A stretch of DNA of 64,000 bases from Nodosilinea sp. FACHB-131 (GCF_014695395.1 NZ_JACJOF010000013.1:124001-188000); one strand, 5' to 3'; shown: positions 1 through 7,840, numbered from the stretch's first letter. The notes: a model not told the origin generated them from the letters alone. Made by a program: numbers and translations.

Positions 1-804
1 GCCCAGCCAAGGCAATCGCACGGTGGATCACGGGCACCACAGGCGGCCTTGAGCGGCCAGACCGTGGGTGAATACCGATGCGAACCCCTGGTCTGACAAG
101 AGGCCAACGGCGGCAATACTGCTGCAAACCCAAATTTGGAGCCCGATCGAAACGGAATTAGCCGAGAACAGCCATCCCTAGGCGCTGGGCCAGATCGGGG
201 GTCGGGTTAATGCTGAAACAGAGAATGCTGGGAAAAATAGTGGGGATAGGGCCAGTCCATGCGTTGGCACGGCCGTCCCAAAGGGGAATCGCCCCGAGTG
301 AGGCAGCCCATCAGCACCAAGGCTGGCCTGAACCAGAAAAAGCAATCTCCCCAAAGGCGATCGCCCCCTAGGGCGTCTCCTTTAAACAGATCACTCCTGT
401 CAGCATCGCCTAGGGCTAACCCACCTATGGGGCGCAGTCGGCTAATCAGGCCACTAAAATACCCATCGAACCCCGCCACGACGCCCATCTGGCCAGCATC
501 GCCCGTGGTGGTGGCGATATTCATTGCGGTGCCAGTAGACAAAATCCGTACCATGGCGGAGTTCCTCAAGCGTAAAACAGCAAGGCTTAGGAAGGCATAA
601 GAGTATCTGTTGGCTCAAGCCCGCTCGCTGAGCGAAGAGGCTTGACGGATACACTCTAATGACGTTAATACTACACGTGTAATACAAACGTGTCTAGTCT
701 GTCTAAACTGTTAGTTAGACACAACTCATCAGTGATAACCACAACCGAGTTGTGACGCGTTCCAGAAAAAGTCTTTTATGTTCCCTTTGGAGGTGTGCCC
801 GCTA
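1..804. other. Long stretch without a convincing gene
   Basis: No reading frame here looks like a real protein. The minus strand at 207-569 is open for 120 codons, but the translation is rich in Gly, Arg and Asp and matches nothing I recognise. Minus-strand frames between 1 and 450 give hydrophobic patches broken by stops, which could be a decayed membrane protein, but this is a guess. The last 130 bases before the next gene hold clear inverted repeats and are probably its control region. Confidence 0.5.
672..754 (+). promoter_or_regulatory. Cluster of inverted repeats upstream of the RHH gene
   Basis: Three dyads lie within 83 bases: a perfect 10-bp palindrome TACACGTGTA at 672-681, GTCTAA/TTAGAC at 701-706 and 715-720, and CACAACTC/GAGTTGTG at 720-727 and 747-754. 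They sit 50-130 bases before a gene for a putative ribbon-helix-helix DNA-binding protein. Such proteins often repress their own promoters by binding dyads, so autoregulation is a reasonable inference. No clear -10 or -35 element was identified. Confidence 0.45.
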
Positions 805-1128
805 ATGCCAACCCTAACTCGCGTATCGACTACTGATATGGAAGTTACCAGCATTCGCCTAGAGCGATCGCTGAAGGAAAAACTCAAAGCCCTGGCCGGT
901 AACCGGGGGTATCAGGCGTTGATTCGCGACATTCTTTGGCAGTACGTGGAGCAAGGGCCGAGCGAATGTACGACCCAGGTACAGCCTGAGGACATTTGCG
1001 CCAGCTTTGGAGCGGTAGCTGAGCGTGAACAGGTGTGTGCCCTGACCGGTAATCCCATTCTCGCCAACCAGCCCATGCGGCTAGGGCTAACCGCCCAGGG
1101 CCGCCTCGTGCCCCTGTGTGTGGAGTGA
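805..1128 (+). CDS. Putative ribbon-helix-helix (CopG-like) protein
   Basis: A 107-residue protein. Residues about 12-45 (MEVTSIRLERSLKEKLKALA, then a helix ending in YVEQG) have the beta-strand plus two-helix shape of ribbon-helix-helix DNA-binding proteins. The C-terminal half has a CALTG-like segment and spaced cysteines, and I do not recognise it as a named domain. An in-frame ATG at 778 lacks a ribosome-binding site. The ATG at 805 follows GGAGG at 789-793 and is chosen as the start. The dyads upstream suggest self-regulation. It stands alone, with yjbQ-era following about 95 bases later. The role is inferred from fold only. Confidence 0.7.
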   Translation: MPTLTRVSTTDMEVTSIRLERSLKEKLKALAGNRGYQALIRDILWQYVEQGPSECTTQVQPEDICASFGAVAEREQVCALTGNPILANQPMRLGLTAQGRLVPLCVE

Positions 1129-1188
1129 CCTAGGGTAAAGAGCCGCAGGGCGAAGGAACAAAGTTTCCCGAGGGTGGTTAATTCTGAC

Positions 1189-1210
1189 AGAATAGAGAAC
1201 GGTCTATTCT
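1189..1210 (+). promoter_or_regulatory. Inverted repeat just before the YjbQ gene
   Basis: AGAATAG (1189-1195) and CTATTCT (1204-1210) form a perfect 7-bp dyad with an 8-base spacer, ending 13 bases before the start codon. It could be an operator, or a hairpin in the leader close to the ribosome-binding region. The sequence alone does not decide between these. Confidence 0.35.
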
Positions 1211-1223
1211 AGGGATTTGCCCC

Positions 1224-1661
1224 ATGACACCCTCTACCGCCACCACTCGCCACCACCAGCAGGTGCTGACCCTGCGATCGCGGGGCAAATCTCTTCAGCG
1301 GTTTACGGCTGATGTAGAGCAGGTAGTGCGGGCCTCGGGGGTCGAGACTGGGCTGTGTACGGTGTTTTTGCGCCACACTTCTGCCAGCCTGATCATTCAA
1401 GAAAATGCCGACCCCGACGTGCTGGTGGATTTGGAGAATTTTTTAGCCAAGCTGGTGCCTGAGGGCAATCACTACATCCACAGCACCGAAGGCCCTGACG
1501 ACATGCCGGCCCACATTCGCACGGTGCTAACTCACACCAGCGAAACCATTCCGGTCGTGCAGGGACGGCTGGGTCTGGGCACTTGGCAGGGGCTTTACCT
1601 GTGGGAGCACCGGGCGCGCGGGTCAAACCGCGAGGTGATCGTCCATGTCACAGGCTACTAG
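1224..1661 (+). CDS. YjbQ family (UPF0047) protein
   Basis: A 145-residue protein of the usual length for the YjbQ/UPF0047 family. The family signatures are present: CTVFLRHTSASL around residues 45-56, HSTEGPDDMPAH around 86-97, and GTWQGLYLWEHR near the C-terminus. Some members have been reported to have thiamine-phosphate synthase activity in vitro, but the physiological role is not settled. The gene overlaps the start of era by 17 bases, so the two are probably co-transcribed and translationally coupled. An inverted repeat lies immediately upstream. Confidence 0.9.
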   Translation: MTPSTATTRHHQQVLTLRSRGKSLQRFTADVEQVVRASGVETGLCTVFLRHTSASLIIQENADPDVLVDLENFLAKLVPEGNHYIHSTEGPDDMPAHIRTVLTHTSETIPVVQGRLGLGTWQGLYLWEHRARGSNREVIVHVTGY

Positions 1662-2616
1662 CATGGTCGACACCTTTGACCCGATCGGCTACAGCGCTAT
1701 CCCCACCCCGCCGGAGGGGTTTAAGTCTGGTTTCGTAGGCATTGTGGGCCGCCCCAACGTGGGCAAATCTACTCTAATGAATGCTTTGGTAGGGCAAAAA
1801 GTAGCCATCACCTCCCCCACCGCCCAAACCACCCGCAACCGTCTGCGGGGCATTCTCTCCAACGACCAGGCCCAAATTATTTTTGTCGACACTCCCGGCA
1901 TCCACAAGCCCCACCACGAGCTGGGCAAAATTTTGGTGAAAAACGCCCGCATGGCCATCGACTCGGTGGATACCACCCTATTTGTGGTCGACGGCAGCGT
2001 AGACGCGGGGCGGGGCGACCAGTTTGTGGCCGAACTGCTGGCCCACACCAGCGGTCCGGTCATTTTGGGCATGAACAAAGTTGACCAGCAGCCGGAGGAG
2101 ATAGAGGCGATCGCCCCCCTCGACGCCAGCTACCAGCGCATGGCCGACGCCCACGGCTGGCCACTGGTCAAATTCTCGGCCCTGCACGAAACCAGTCTCG
2201 ACACCCTGCTGGCCACGCTGATCGACCAGCTCGACCCCGGCCCCTACTACTACCCGCCCAATCTGGTCACTGACCAGCCCGAGCGCTTTATCATGGGCGA
2301 GCTGATCCGCGAGCAGATTTTGCTCAATACGCGGGAAGAGGTACCCCACTCGGTGGCGATCGCCGTTGACCGGGTCGAAGAAGACACCAACATCACCCGC
2401 ATTCTCGCCACCATCCACGTCGAGCGTGAGTCGCAAAAGGGCATTTTGATCGGCAAAAAGGGCAGCATGCTGAAGGTGATTGGCTCCGACGCCCGCCAGC
2501 AAATTCAAAAGTTAGTGATGGGCCAAGTCTACCTGGAGCTATTCGTCAAAGTGGTGCCCAAATGGCGTCAATCTCGCAGCCGCCTCGAAGACTTTGGCTA
2601 CCGGATAGAAGAGTAG
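1645..2616 (+). CDS. era: GTPase Era
   Basis: A 323-residue Era GTPase, which binds 16S rRNA and helps mature the 30S subunit. The G1 loop GRPNVGKST is at residues 35-43, the switch segment AQTTRNR near 60-66, G3 DTPG at 82-85 and G4 NKVD at 144-147. The C-terminal KH domain contains GILIGKKG around residue 270. The N-terminus is about 25 residues longer than in E. coli Era. The start lies inside the preceding YjbQ gene and has GAGGTGAT upstream, which supports ATG 1645. ATG 1663 is an alternative. Confidence 0.97.
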   Translation: MSQATSMVDTFDPIGYSAIPTPPEGFKSGFVGIVGRPNVGKSTLMNALVGQKVAITSPTAQTTRNRLRGILSNDQAQIIFVDTPGIHKPHHELGKILVKNARMAIDSVDTTLFVVDGSVDAGRGDQFVAELLAHTSGPVILGMNKVDQQPEEIEAIAPLDASYQRMADAHGWPLVKFSALHETSLDTLLATLIDQLDPGPYYYPPNLVTDQPERFIMGELIREQILLNTREEVPHSVAIAVDRVEEDTNITRILATIHVERESQKGILIGKKGSMLKVIGSDARQQIQKLVMGQVYLELFVKVVPKWRQSRSRLEDFGYRIEE

Positions 2617-2623
2617 CAACAGA

Positions 2624-2881
2624 TTAAAGAACTTCTGCGGCTAAAAGTTGCCCTTGAACTCGTTCATATTCATCCTCCAGCAACCACTCTTGGGCAGCTT
2701 CATAGTTTGAGTGAGTAACCACCAGCTTATAGTTAGCACCTGGGTTGAAAATACGACAGAACCCATCGTGGTCACCAACCACCATGAGAATCTTGGGTGG
2801 GAAGAGAACTGGGTCAACCCAAAGTTCTAAAAACTGCCAGGTTCTAGCTTGTTCGGCGAGGGCCGGTTCGTGGGATAACAT
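2624..2881 (-). CDS. Hypothetical protein, candidate immunity partner
   Basis: An 85-residue acidic protein with no recognised domain. It contains a WVDPVLFPPK segment and ends in an acidic helix with EWLLEDEYERVQ. Its start lies inside the end of the upstream gene (38-base overlap in another frame), so the two are translated together. The upstream product resembles a small toxin-like family, so this protein could be its antitoxin or immunity partner. That rests on context, size and acidity, not on homology. Convergent with era, 8 bases away. Confidence 0.6.
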   Translation of the reverse strand: MLSHEPALAEQARTWQFLELWVDPVLFPPKILMVVGDHDGFCRIFNPGANYKLVVTHSNYEAAQEWLLEDEYERVQGQLLAAEVL

Positions 2882-3203
2882 GATATTTACCTGTAGCTTT
2901 TACAATCTTGATCTCACCGTAGTAAAGAAGGGTTCGGCTCCCATCTACCCTAATTATGTAACCGATCGCTTCTGAGAAGTAGAGTCCGTAACGCTCGTAA
3001 TCGTCCTCTTCATCATCTATACCGGTTCGATCTCCGCATTCGATGATGGCTTTTGTCACTGTTTCCAAGGTTCCACGGTCATTAAACACATGTGCTTTAC
3101 CCTCCCGCTCTAGTAAACGTTGGACTTGAGGAGTGTCAGGTAAGTGGCGGTTAGTGAGACTCAGACGGGGCTCTGGGACAATGTCTCGATCAATTCCGCT
3201 CAT
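2844..3203 (-). CDS. DUF6972-like small protein, possibly toxin-related
   Basis: A 119-residue protein. From memory it resembles the short cyanobacterial DUF6972 family: an N-terminal helical part with HLPDTPQVQRLLE and HVFNDRGTLETV, then a beta-rich C-terminal part with YERYGLYF, an IGYIIRVDGSR strand, and a terminal YHVIPRTGPR. The compact C-terminal half ending in a basic His-Val-Ile-Pro-Arg-Thr motif recalls C-terminal domains of bacterial RNase-type toxins. This is inference, and I could not check the family. It overlaps the following small gene by 38 bases, a layout typical of paired modules. Confidence 0.65.
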   Translation of the reverse strand: MSGIDRDIVPEPRLSLTNRHLPDTPQVQRLLEREGKAHVFNDRGTLETVTKAIIECGDRTGIDDEEDDYERYGLYFSEAIGYIIRVDGSRTLLYYGEIKIVKATGKYHVIPRTGPRRTS

Positions 3204-3278
3204 TGGCTAAACCATTGCACAGGGTATCAGGGTGATTATCTTTGCCAGTTAAACCTTGGAAGAACTTGATAACTGACA

Positions 3279-3689
3279 TCAGTAATTATCACGCTGAGGC
3301 CTTTCAACAACCAACTCTAGGTATCCAGTTTGGGAGTCAAGCCGGCGGTGAAGGCGTAGGTGGGGCAGATTGGCGATCGCAATTTCTGCCGTCGTGCGAA
3401 TTAAACAGCCCGGCATGATGTGACCGCCGTAGACTCGGCCCTGGGCATCGGCGATCGCCCCATGCAAATGCATTCCGTGCCGCGACAGCGTACCGCTGAG
3501 GGAAATTAGCTCTAGCGGGCCATCGATTACCGTGGCCTCTGGGGCAGCCGCAAACCGCAGAGATGCCTGAGTCAAACTGCCCAACGCCGTCAGAATGATC
3601 CCAGCTTCTAGCGCTTGGTTCTGAACAAAGGTTTGCAGCTCTTGTTTGAGATCTTGGCCCGGAGTAAGGCGCAGGCAGAAGGTTTCCAT
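3279..3689 (-). CDS. PPC-domain (DUF296) putative DNA-binding protein
   Basis: A 136-residue single-domain protein of the PPC/DUF296 family. The signature region is a LSGTLSRHGMHLHGAIAD segment followed by GRVYGGHIMPGC around residues 75-95. In plants this domain is linked to AT-hook DNA-binding proteins. Stand-alone bacterial versions form trimers of uncertain function and carry conserved histidines, as here. No AT-hook is visible. It follows the beta-CASP gene on the same strand, separated by a repeat-rich 83-base spacer. Confidence 0.85.
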   Translation of the reverse strand: METFCLRLTPGQDLKQELQTFVQNQALEAGIILTALGSLTQASLRFAAAPEATVIDGPLELISLSGTLSRHGMHLHGAIADAQGRVYGGHIMPGCLIRTTAEIAIANLPHLRLHRRLDSQTGYLELVVERPQRDNY

Positions 3690-3772
3690 CGGAATGGTTC
3701 AGGGTGCAAGGTGCAAGGTGTAGGGCTTAACCCTTCTACCCTAGACCCTTCACCTTAAACCTTTCTGCCATC
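3690..3772. repeat. Short G-rich/C-rich inverted repeat element
   Basis: The spacer holds two copies of GGTGCAA followed by GGTGTAGGG. It then turns into pyrimidine-rich CCCTTC/CCTAGACCC/CACCTT units that pair imperfectly with the first half. It resembles the spacers at 14362, 15972 and 41136 in style. It may act as a terminator or mRNA-end hairpin between two same-strand genes. Confidence 0.5.
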
Positions 3773-5488
3773 CTAAGCCGTCGCCTCATCATCCCGCTCT
3801 GGTCGAGGTGGGCGGGCCTCAAAGGCAGGACACACCCCATCGGGACTGACCTGCAGCCCGTAAAGGGGAGAATCGTCGCCGTGGCAGCGGCCTTCTCGCT
3901 GATAGCGGCAGGTTTGACAGCTGGGCGGCTGCCAAGGGGCATCTCCACCCGTTACGGTGCGCAGCAGGTCGCGCTGGGTTAGCCCTTTGATGACTAAATC
4001 GTTGCCCTGCCAGCGGGCCTGTACCAGTCCGGTATCGGCTAGGGCCGTCCAGCGCGGGTCGGTGGTGAGGTCTTCGGGCAGCAGCAGCAGGACGCTGTCG
4101 TCAACCTGGGTAATTTCGCCCTCAAAGACTGGGTCAGGGGCAGCGGGCTGGATGAAGCGATCGCCAATGGGAAACTCCACTTCCTTACCGGCAGAGGGCA
4201 GGTGGAGCTGGTAGCGGGTTTGCAGTTCTTCTAGCCCAGCCAGGTCAGCTAGGTGAGTGGGCTTGCCGTGCACAAAGGCCACATGCTGGGGCCTGAGGTT
4301 GTGGATTAGCTGGGTGGTGCCGACGCGATCGCTGTGGGTGGTGAGCTGGTAGGTATCGAGCTGCACCCGCTCCGACTCTAGCTCGGCGGCCAGGGTTTGC
4401 AGCCAGCCCAGGGTAGCCCCAGCGTCGGTACTGGACGTACCTAGCACCGTATCGGCAATGGCGGTAGCAAAGGAATCAGGCAGCAGCACGGTCCAGGGCT
4501 GGGCCGAAGTGAGGCAGTAGTCGCTGAGGTCAACTTCACGGTGGGCAATCACAATGCAGGGGGCACAAGAAGAATCGCCCTGGGGGTGCCCGTCTATGCC
4601 TAAGCGACGCACCCGAGGCAAGATGCGCTCGTCCCAAAACAACGGCTGATGACGAGCAAAATTTTGCACGCTGCTAGGGAATGCAGGCATCAGCTCCAGA
4701 TACAAGTCGCAACCTGCCGCCACGGTTTCATCGACCCAGACGGTGATATCTTGCCCGGTGAACTGGTAATGGCTGCGCAACAGCATCACCAGCTCCTGCC
4801 CAATGCCCAGGGTTGGCGTGGGCAGCAGCACCGATCGCCCCTGCTGCACCAGACTATGGAGTGTGCTGGCCAGCAAATTTTCCTGCTGGCGGCGGTGGGG
4901 ATGGCGAGCAGACCCAGAGCTACCTTCGATGATCAGCACATCTGGCTTAAGGCCCCGCAACGCTTCTAAGGGCAACCCATCCACCAGGCGCGAATTGGAC
5001 ATGAAAAAATCGCCCGTGAAAAACACCGTGTAGGGGCGCTGGGGCGCGTGGTAGGTAAACAGGGCGCAGGCGGCTCCCGGCAAGTGCCCGGCGGGCCAAA
5101 TTTGCACGGTGAGATCGTCGGCCAGGCTGATGGGGGTTTGCCAGGGTAATGCCTGGCACAGGTGAGGTGGCACGTCTTCCCCCAGCCAGTTCAGCGGCAG
5201 CAGTTGGGCCGTGACCTCACTGCCGTAGATGGGCACCTGAGGAAATTGCTGACTAAACTCCCACACCCCGCGAGCGTGGTCGCTGTGGGCGTGGCTGCAA
5301 AAGAGCAAATCAGCGGTGGCGATACGATTTGCGGAGCTATCTGTGCCGAAATCGCGCGCCGATTCCAAAGCCGCTAAGTCGCGCAGGCCACAGTCCAGCA
5401 CAATCCGCCGTGGCCCCATGCGCAGCTCTAGGCACAGCCCTTCTTGGCCGTGACCCGCACCGAACGGAAAGCAGACCAGATTACTCAC
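3773..5488 (-). CDS. MBL-fold / beta-CASP metallohydrolase, nuclease-like
   Basis: A 571-residue protein with an N-terminal metallo-beta-lactamase fold: HAHSDH at residues 66-71, an AGHLPGAA histidine motif near 132, and an FTGDF aspartate near 157. A beta-CASP-like middle domain follows, with late histidines in TTHSDR and VHGKPTH. This layout matches RNA-processing exonucleases and CPSF-like enzymes. The C-terminal region adds a cysteine cluster (CQTCRYQREGRC, then CPAF) that could bind metal and is not part of standard RNase J. The start is GTG. A 40-residue membrane peptide gene lies 58 bases upstream on the same strand. Confidence 0.85.
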   Translation of the reverse strand: MSNLVCFPFGAGHGQEGLCLELRMGPRRIVLDCGLRDLAALESARDFGTDSSANRIATADLLFCSHAHSDHARGVWEFSQQFPQVPIYGSEVTAQLLPLNWLGEDVPPHLCQALPWQTPISLADDLTVQIWPAGHLPGAACALFTYHAPQRPYTVFFTGDFFMSNSRLVDGLPLEALRGLKPDVLIIEGSSGSARHPHRRQQENLLASTLHSLVQQGRSVLLPTPTLGIGQELVMLLRSHYQFTGQDITVWVDETVAAGCDLYLELMPAFPSSVQNFARHQPLFWDERILPRVRRLGIDGHPQGDSSCAPCIVIAHREVDLSDYCLTSAQPWTVLLPDSFATAIADTVLGTSSTDAGATLGWLQTLAAELESERVQLDTYQLTTHSDRVGTTQLIHNLRPQHVAFVHGKPTHLADLAGLEELQTRYQLHLPSAGKEVEFPIGDRFIQPAAPDPVFEGEITQVDDSVLLLLPEDLTTDPRWTALADTGLVQARWQGNDLVIKGLTQRDLLRTVTGGDAPWQPPSCQTCRYQREGRCHGDDSPLYGLQVSPDGVCPAFEARPPRPERDDEATA

Positions 5489-5546
5489 GGAGTGGTGAAC
5501 ACCCTAACGGCAGCGGCACAACAAAGCCGGTGGACAGGGTGTGATC

Positions 5547-5669
5547 CTAGTGGGCCGAACCGTTGCCGTGGTAGTCGTCGGTGTCGTAGAAGCCGTTTTT
5601 GGTGCCAAAAAAGAGGGTGGCCACTACAAACAATCCGGTGAGCACAGCCAGTACAAGTTTGATATCCAT
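5547..5669 (-). CDS. Small single-span membrane protein (40 aa)
   Basis: A 40-codon frame from ATG at 5669 to TAG at 5547. The product begins MDIKLVLAVLTGLFVVATLF, one clean membrane span, then FGTKNGFYDTDDYHGNGSAH, a polar tail. The size and shape recall small photosystem or membrane-complex subunits of cyanobacteria, and the GFYD..YHGNGSAH tail looks conserved, but I cannot assign a name. It lies just upstream of the beta-CASP gene on the same strand, and antisense to the 5' extension of the glycosylase frame. The balanced composition with a clean hydrophobic span argues that it is real. Confidence 0.65.
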   Translation of the reverse strand: MDIKLVLAVLTGLFVVATLFFGTKNGFYDTDDYHGNGSAH

Positions 5670-5711
5670 GGGAGCAGTAGGGATGATAAAAGAGCTTATG
5701 TTGGCAGAGCC

Positions 5712-6371
5712 TTGGTTTTGAGTCATCTTAGCAAGCCTGCCCTGGAGGACACTATAAAGCTTTTTAATCAGCCCGCGCCCATTGACCCAGCATGGCTGGG
5801 GCGATCGTCTCTAGAAGTGGCACCAGACCTGCTGGGCTGCCGCCTGGTGCGCCGCTGGGCCGACGGTCGCCAGCTCAGCGCCACCATTGTCGAAACCGAG
5901 GCCTATACCGAGGGCGACCCGGCCTGTCACGCCTACCGCCGTGAAACAGTCCGCAATCGGGTGATGTTTGGCCCACCCGGCTATAGCTACGTGTATCTGA
6001 TCTACGGCATTTACCACTGCTTTAACGTAGTCACCGATCGCGATCGCATCCCCAGCGCCGTGCTGATTCGCGCCGTCGAACTCGACAGCATTCCCCCCTG
6101 GCTAGCAGGGTACCGGGTCGAAAAACCCGCTCGCTGGGGGGCTGGCCCCGGCAAGCTCTGCCTCTTGCTGGATATCGATCGCACCCTCACCGACCTGCCC
6201 TTGACTCCCGCCTCCGGTCTCTGGTTAGAACATCGGGATATTGACTGGCAACAGCGGGCGGCAGCGGGGGAAGCCACCGTTACCCAAACCACCCGCATCG
6301 GCCTCACCCAGGGTGCCGATTTGCCCTGGCGATGGTACGTCACAGAGTCCAAAGCCGTATCAAAGCGGTAG
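5712..6371 (+). CDS. DNA-3-methyladenine glycosylase (MPG/AAG family)
   Basis: A base-excision repair glycosylase that removes alkylated purines. The conserved core starts at LEVAPDLLGCRLVRR and continues with IVETEAYTEGDPACHAYR, VMFGPPGYSYVYLIYGIYHCFNVV and AGPGKLCLLLDI. The catalytic Glu and the intercalating Tyr region are present. The frame is open back to 5541, but that part runs antisense to a small gene and is not family-like. There is no ATG near the expected start. TTG at 5712 or 5718 is my choice, giving about 219 residues, and no strong ribosome-binding site confirms it. Confidence 0.88.
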   Translation: MVLSHLSKPALEDTIKLFNQPAPIDPAWLGRSSLEVAPDLLGCRLVRRWADGRQLSATIVETEAYTEGDPACHAYRRETVRNRVMFGPPGYSYVYLIYGIYHCFNVVTDRDRIPSAVLIRAVELDSIPPWLAGYRVEKPARWGAGPGKLCLLLDIDRTLTDLPLTPASGLWLEHRDIDWQQRAAAGEATVTQTTRIGLTQGADLPWRWYVTESKAVSKR

Positions 6372-6396
6372 CGATCGCCAAGGGCACACCCTCGGA

Positions 6397-6627
6397 CTAG
6401 GGCGATATCGGAATTGTTATCCCCGCTCCGCTCGCTCTACCCGCTCCACTCGATCGATCGACTAGATGCTCTAGGGCGTCAGCCTGGCGCTCTAATTGCT
6501 GGGTTTGCTTTTGCATCTCTTCTATTTGCCGGGTTTGAGACAGGGCTCTACTGGTATCGGGGGTAAAAAACTCGCAGCTTGACAGCAGCAGGCTGCACAG
6601 CAACGCCAAAATCAAGAAAATACGCAT
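6397..6627 (-). CDS. Small lipoprotein with coiled coil
   Basis: A 76-residue protein with a short signal peptide and lipobox (LLLSSC, Cys at about 18). A heptad-like segment rich in Gln and Glu follows (QIEEMQKQTQQLERQADALEHL), then a Gly/Ala/Ser tail. The layout suggests a lipid-anchored periplasmic protein with a coiled coil. No family assigned. Convergent with the glycosylase gene. Confidence 0.65.
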   Translation of the reverse strand: MRIFLILALLCSLLLSSCEFFTPDTSRALSQTRQIEEMQKQTQQLERQADALEHLVDRSSGAGRASGAGITIPISP

Positions 6628-6844
6628 TGGTCTAAATCCCCCTAAATCACCCGGCTAGAGCACCTAGCCAGCCCATGGGAGGGCCGTAAGTCGCTGAGTC
6701 TAACGTCGTAGCAAGTGCACTAAAGGCTCTAAGTCAATGGGTTGAGTACCACCCTTAAGTTGAGGCTGCCAAAGCCAAAATGAAATCTATCCTGGGGTCA
6801 GTCCTGGCCTAGAGTTGGGCCTAAAGACAGCCTGGGCTGTGAGG

Positions 6845-7840
6845 TTAGGGGCAGGAATCTGGGGCTTCGGTGAGGGACTTTTGGTAAGTCATATGGGTTT
6901 CTTTAATGGTAAAGCCCACGGATTCGTACAGCCCCATGGCCTGGTTGGGGTTTTGGGTGTCTACGCCCAGCAGGGCCGTTTCCATGCCCGCTGCCTGGAG
7001 CCGATGCAGCCCCTGCAGCAGCATCGCCCGCGCCAATCCCTGCCGCCGATGGCCCCGCCGGGTGCCCAATAGCGTGATCCAACCCTCTTTGCGGTTTTTT
7101 AGGGCATTTTCTTCGTGGTCAATGAGGCCACTACAAAACCCGGCGAGGGTGCTATCGGGGGCCATCGCGATCCAGTCCAATTCGGGTTGGTAGGTGGGGT
7201 AGGTGAGGCGAAACTGGCGATCGCGCAGCGTCATTGGCGTAAAGTGCCAGTGATCGACAAAGCTTTCGTTAAACATTTCCACCCAGGCAGCGGCCTCATC
7301 GGCGTGGGTGGGACGGCTGGTAAAACCGGGCGGGAACTGCGGCTGGGGGATGGGTTCGGCTAGCGATCGCGCCATGGTATGAAACTGGCGAATGATTTCG
7401 TAGTTCGCAGTCTCATAGATGCTTCGGTAGAAGACAGCATCGGCTCTGGCTCCGGCGCAGAGCTTAGCGGGGCGCTGGGCAACTGTGGCCTGCTCCCGCA
7501 CCTGCTGCTCAGCCCAGCCCAGCAGTTCGGCTTCCAGACCCGCGCCGCGCCGGTCAGGATGCACAAAGACGCCCATCCAGGCTTCTAATACATCGGTGGG
7601 GTCTTCCAGCCATAGGGAAACCAGGCCCACCAGCTCACCCTCGGCAGTTTCCCAGAGCTGGCGCTGGCGGGTGCCGTTTGGAGGCGGGTGGTCGAGGTGG
7701 CGTTGAAGGTCGGCGAGGGTGGGGATGTTGTCGAGACGATCGACGGTTTCGCAGAGAGCGTAAAAAGCGGCGATCGCAGGCAAATCGGCATGGCCCGTGC
7801 TGGGGCGCGACTGCGTTGAGGGCAGCTGTTGATTCGTCAT
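6845..7840 (-). CDS. GNAT acetyltransferase with two GNAT-like domains
   Basis: About 331 residues. The C-terminal domain is a clear GNAT fold: RRGHRRQGLARAMLLQGLHRL is the acetyl-CoA loop, followed by GVDTQNPNQAMGLYESVGF. The N-terminal half has a weaker GNAT-like core with PDRRGAGLEAELL. Tandem GNAT proteins of this size include mycothiol-synthase-like and antibiotic-modifying enzymes. The substrate cannot be read from the sequence. The frame is open to 7900, but ATG 7840 (MTNQQLPS) is the more natural start. Confidence 0.85.
   Translation of the reverse strand: MTNQQLPSTQSRPSTGHADLPAIAAFYALCETVDRLDNIPTLADLQRHLDHPPPNGTRQRQLWETAEGELVGLVSLWLEDPTDVLEAWMGVFVHPDRRGAGLEAELLGWAEQQVREQATVAQRPAKLCAGARADAVFYRSIYETANYEIIRQFHTMARSLAEPIPQPQFPPGFTSRPTHADEAAAWVEMFNESFVDHWHFTPMTLRDRQFRLTYPTYQPELDWIAMAPDSTLAGFCSGLIDHEENALKNRKEGWITLLGTRRGHRRQGLARAMLLQGLHRLQAAGMETALLGVDTQNPNQAMGLYESVGFTIKETHMTYQKSLTEAPDSCP

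Noticed and set aside
1-206. Riboswitch or structured RNA at the left edge
   Set aside because: No conserved motif of known classes found on either strand, and the sequence is cut by the window end.
1978-2508. Long minus-strand frame of 176 codons inside era
   Set aside because: It is the antisense shadow of a GC-rich, strongly conserved gene.
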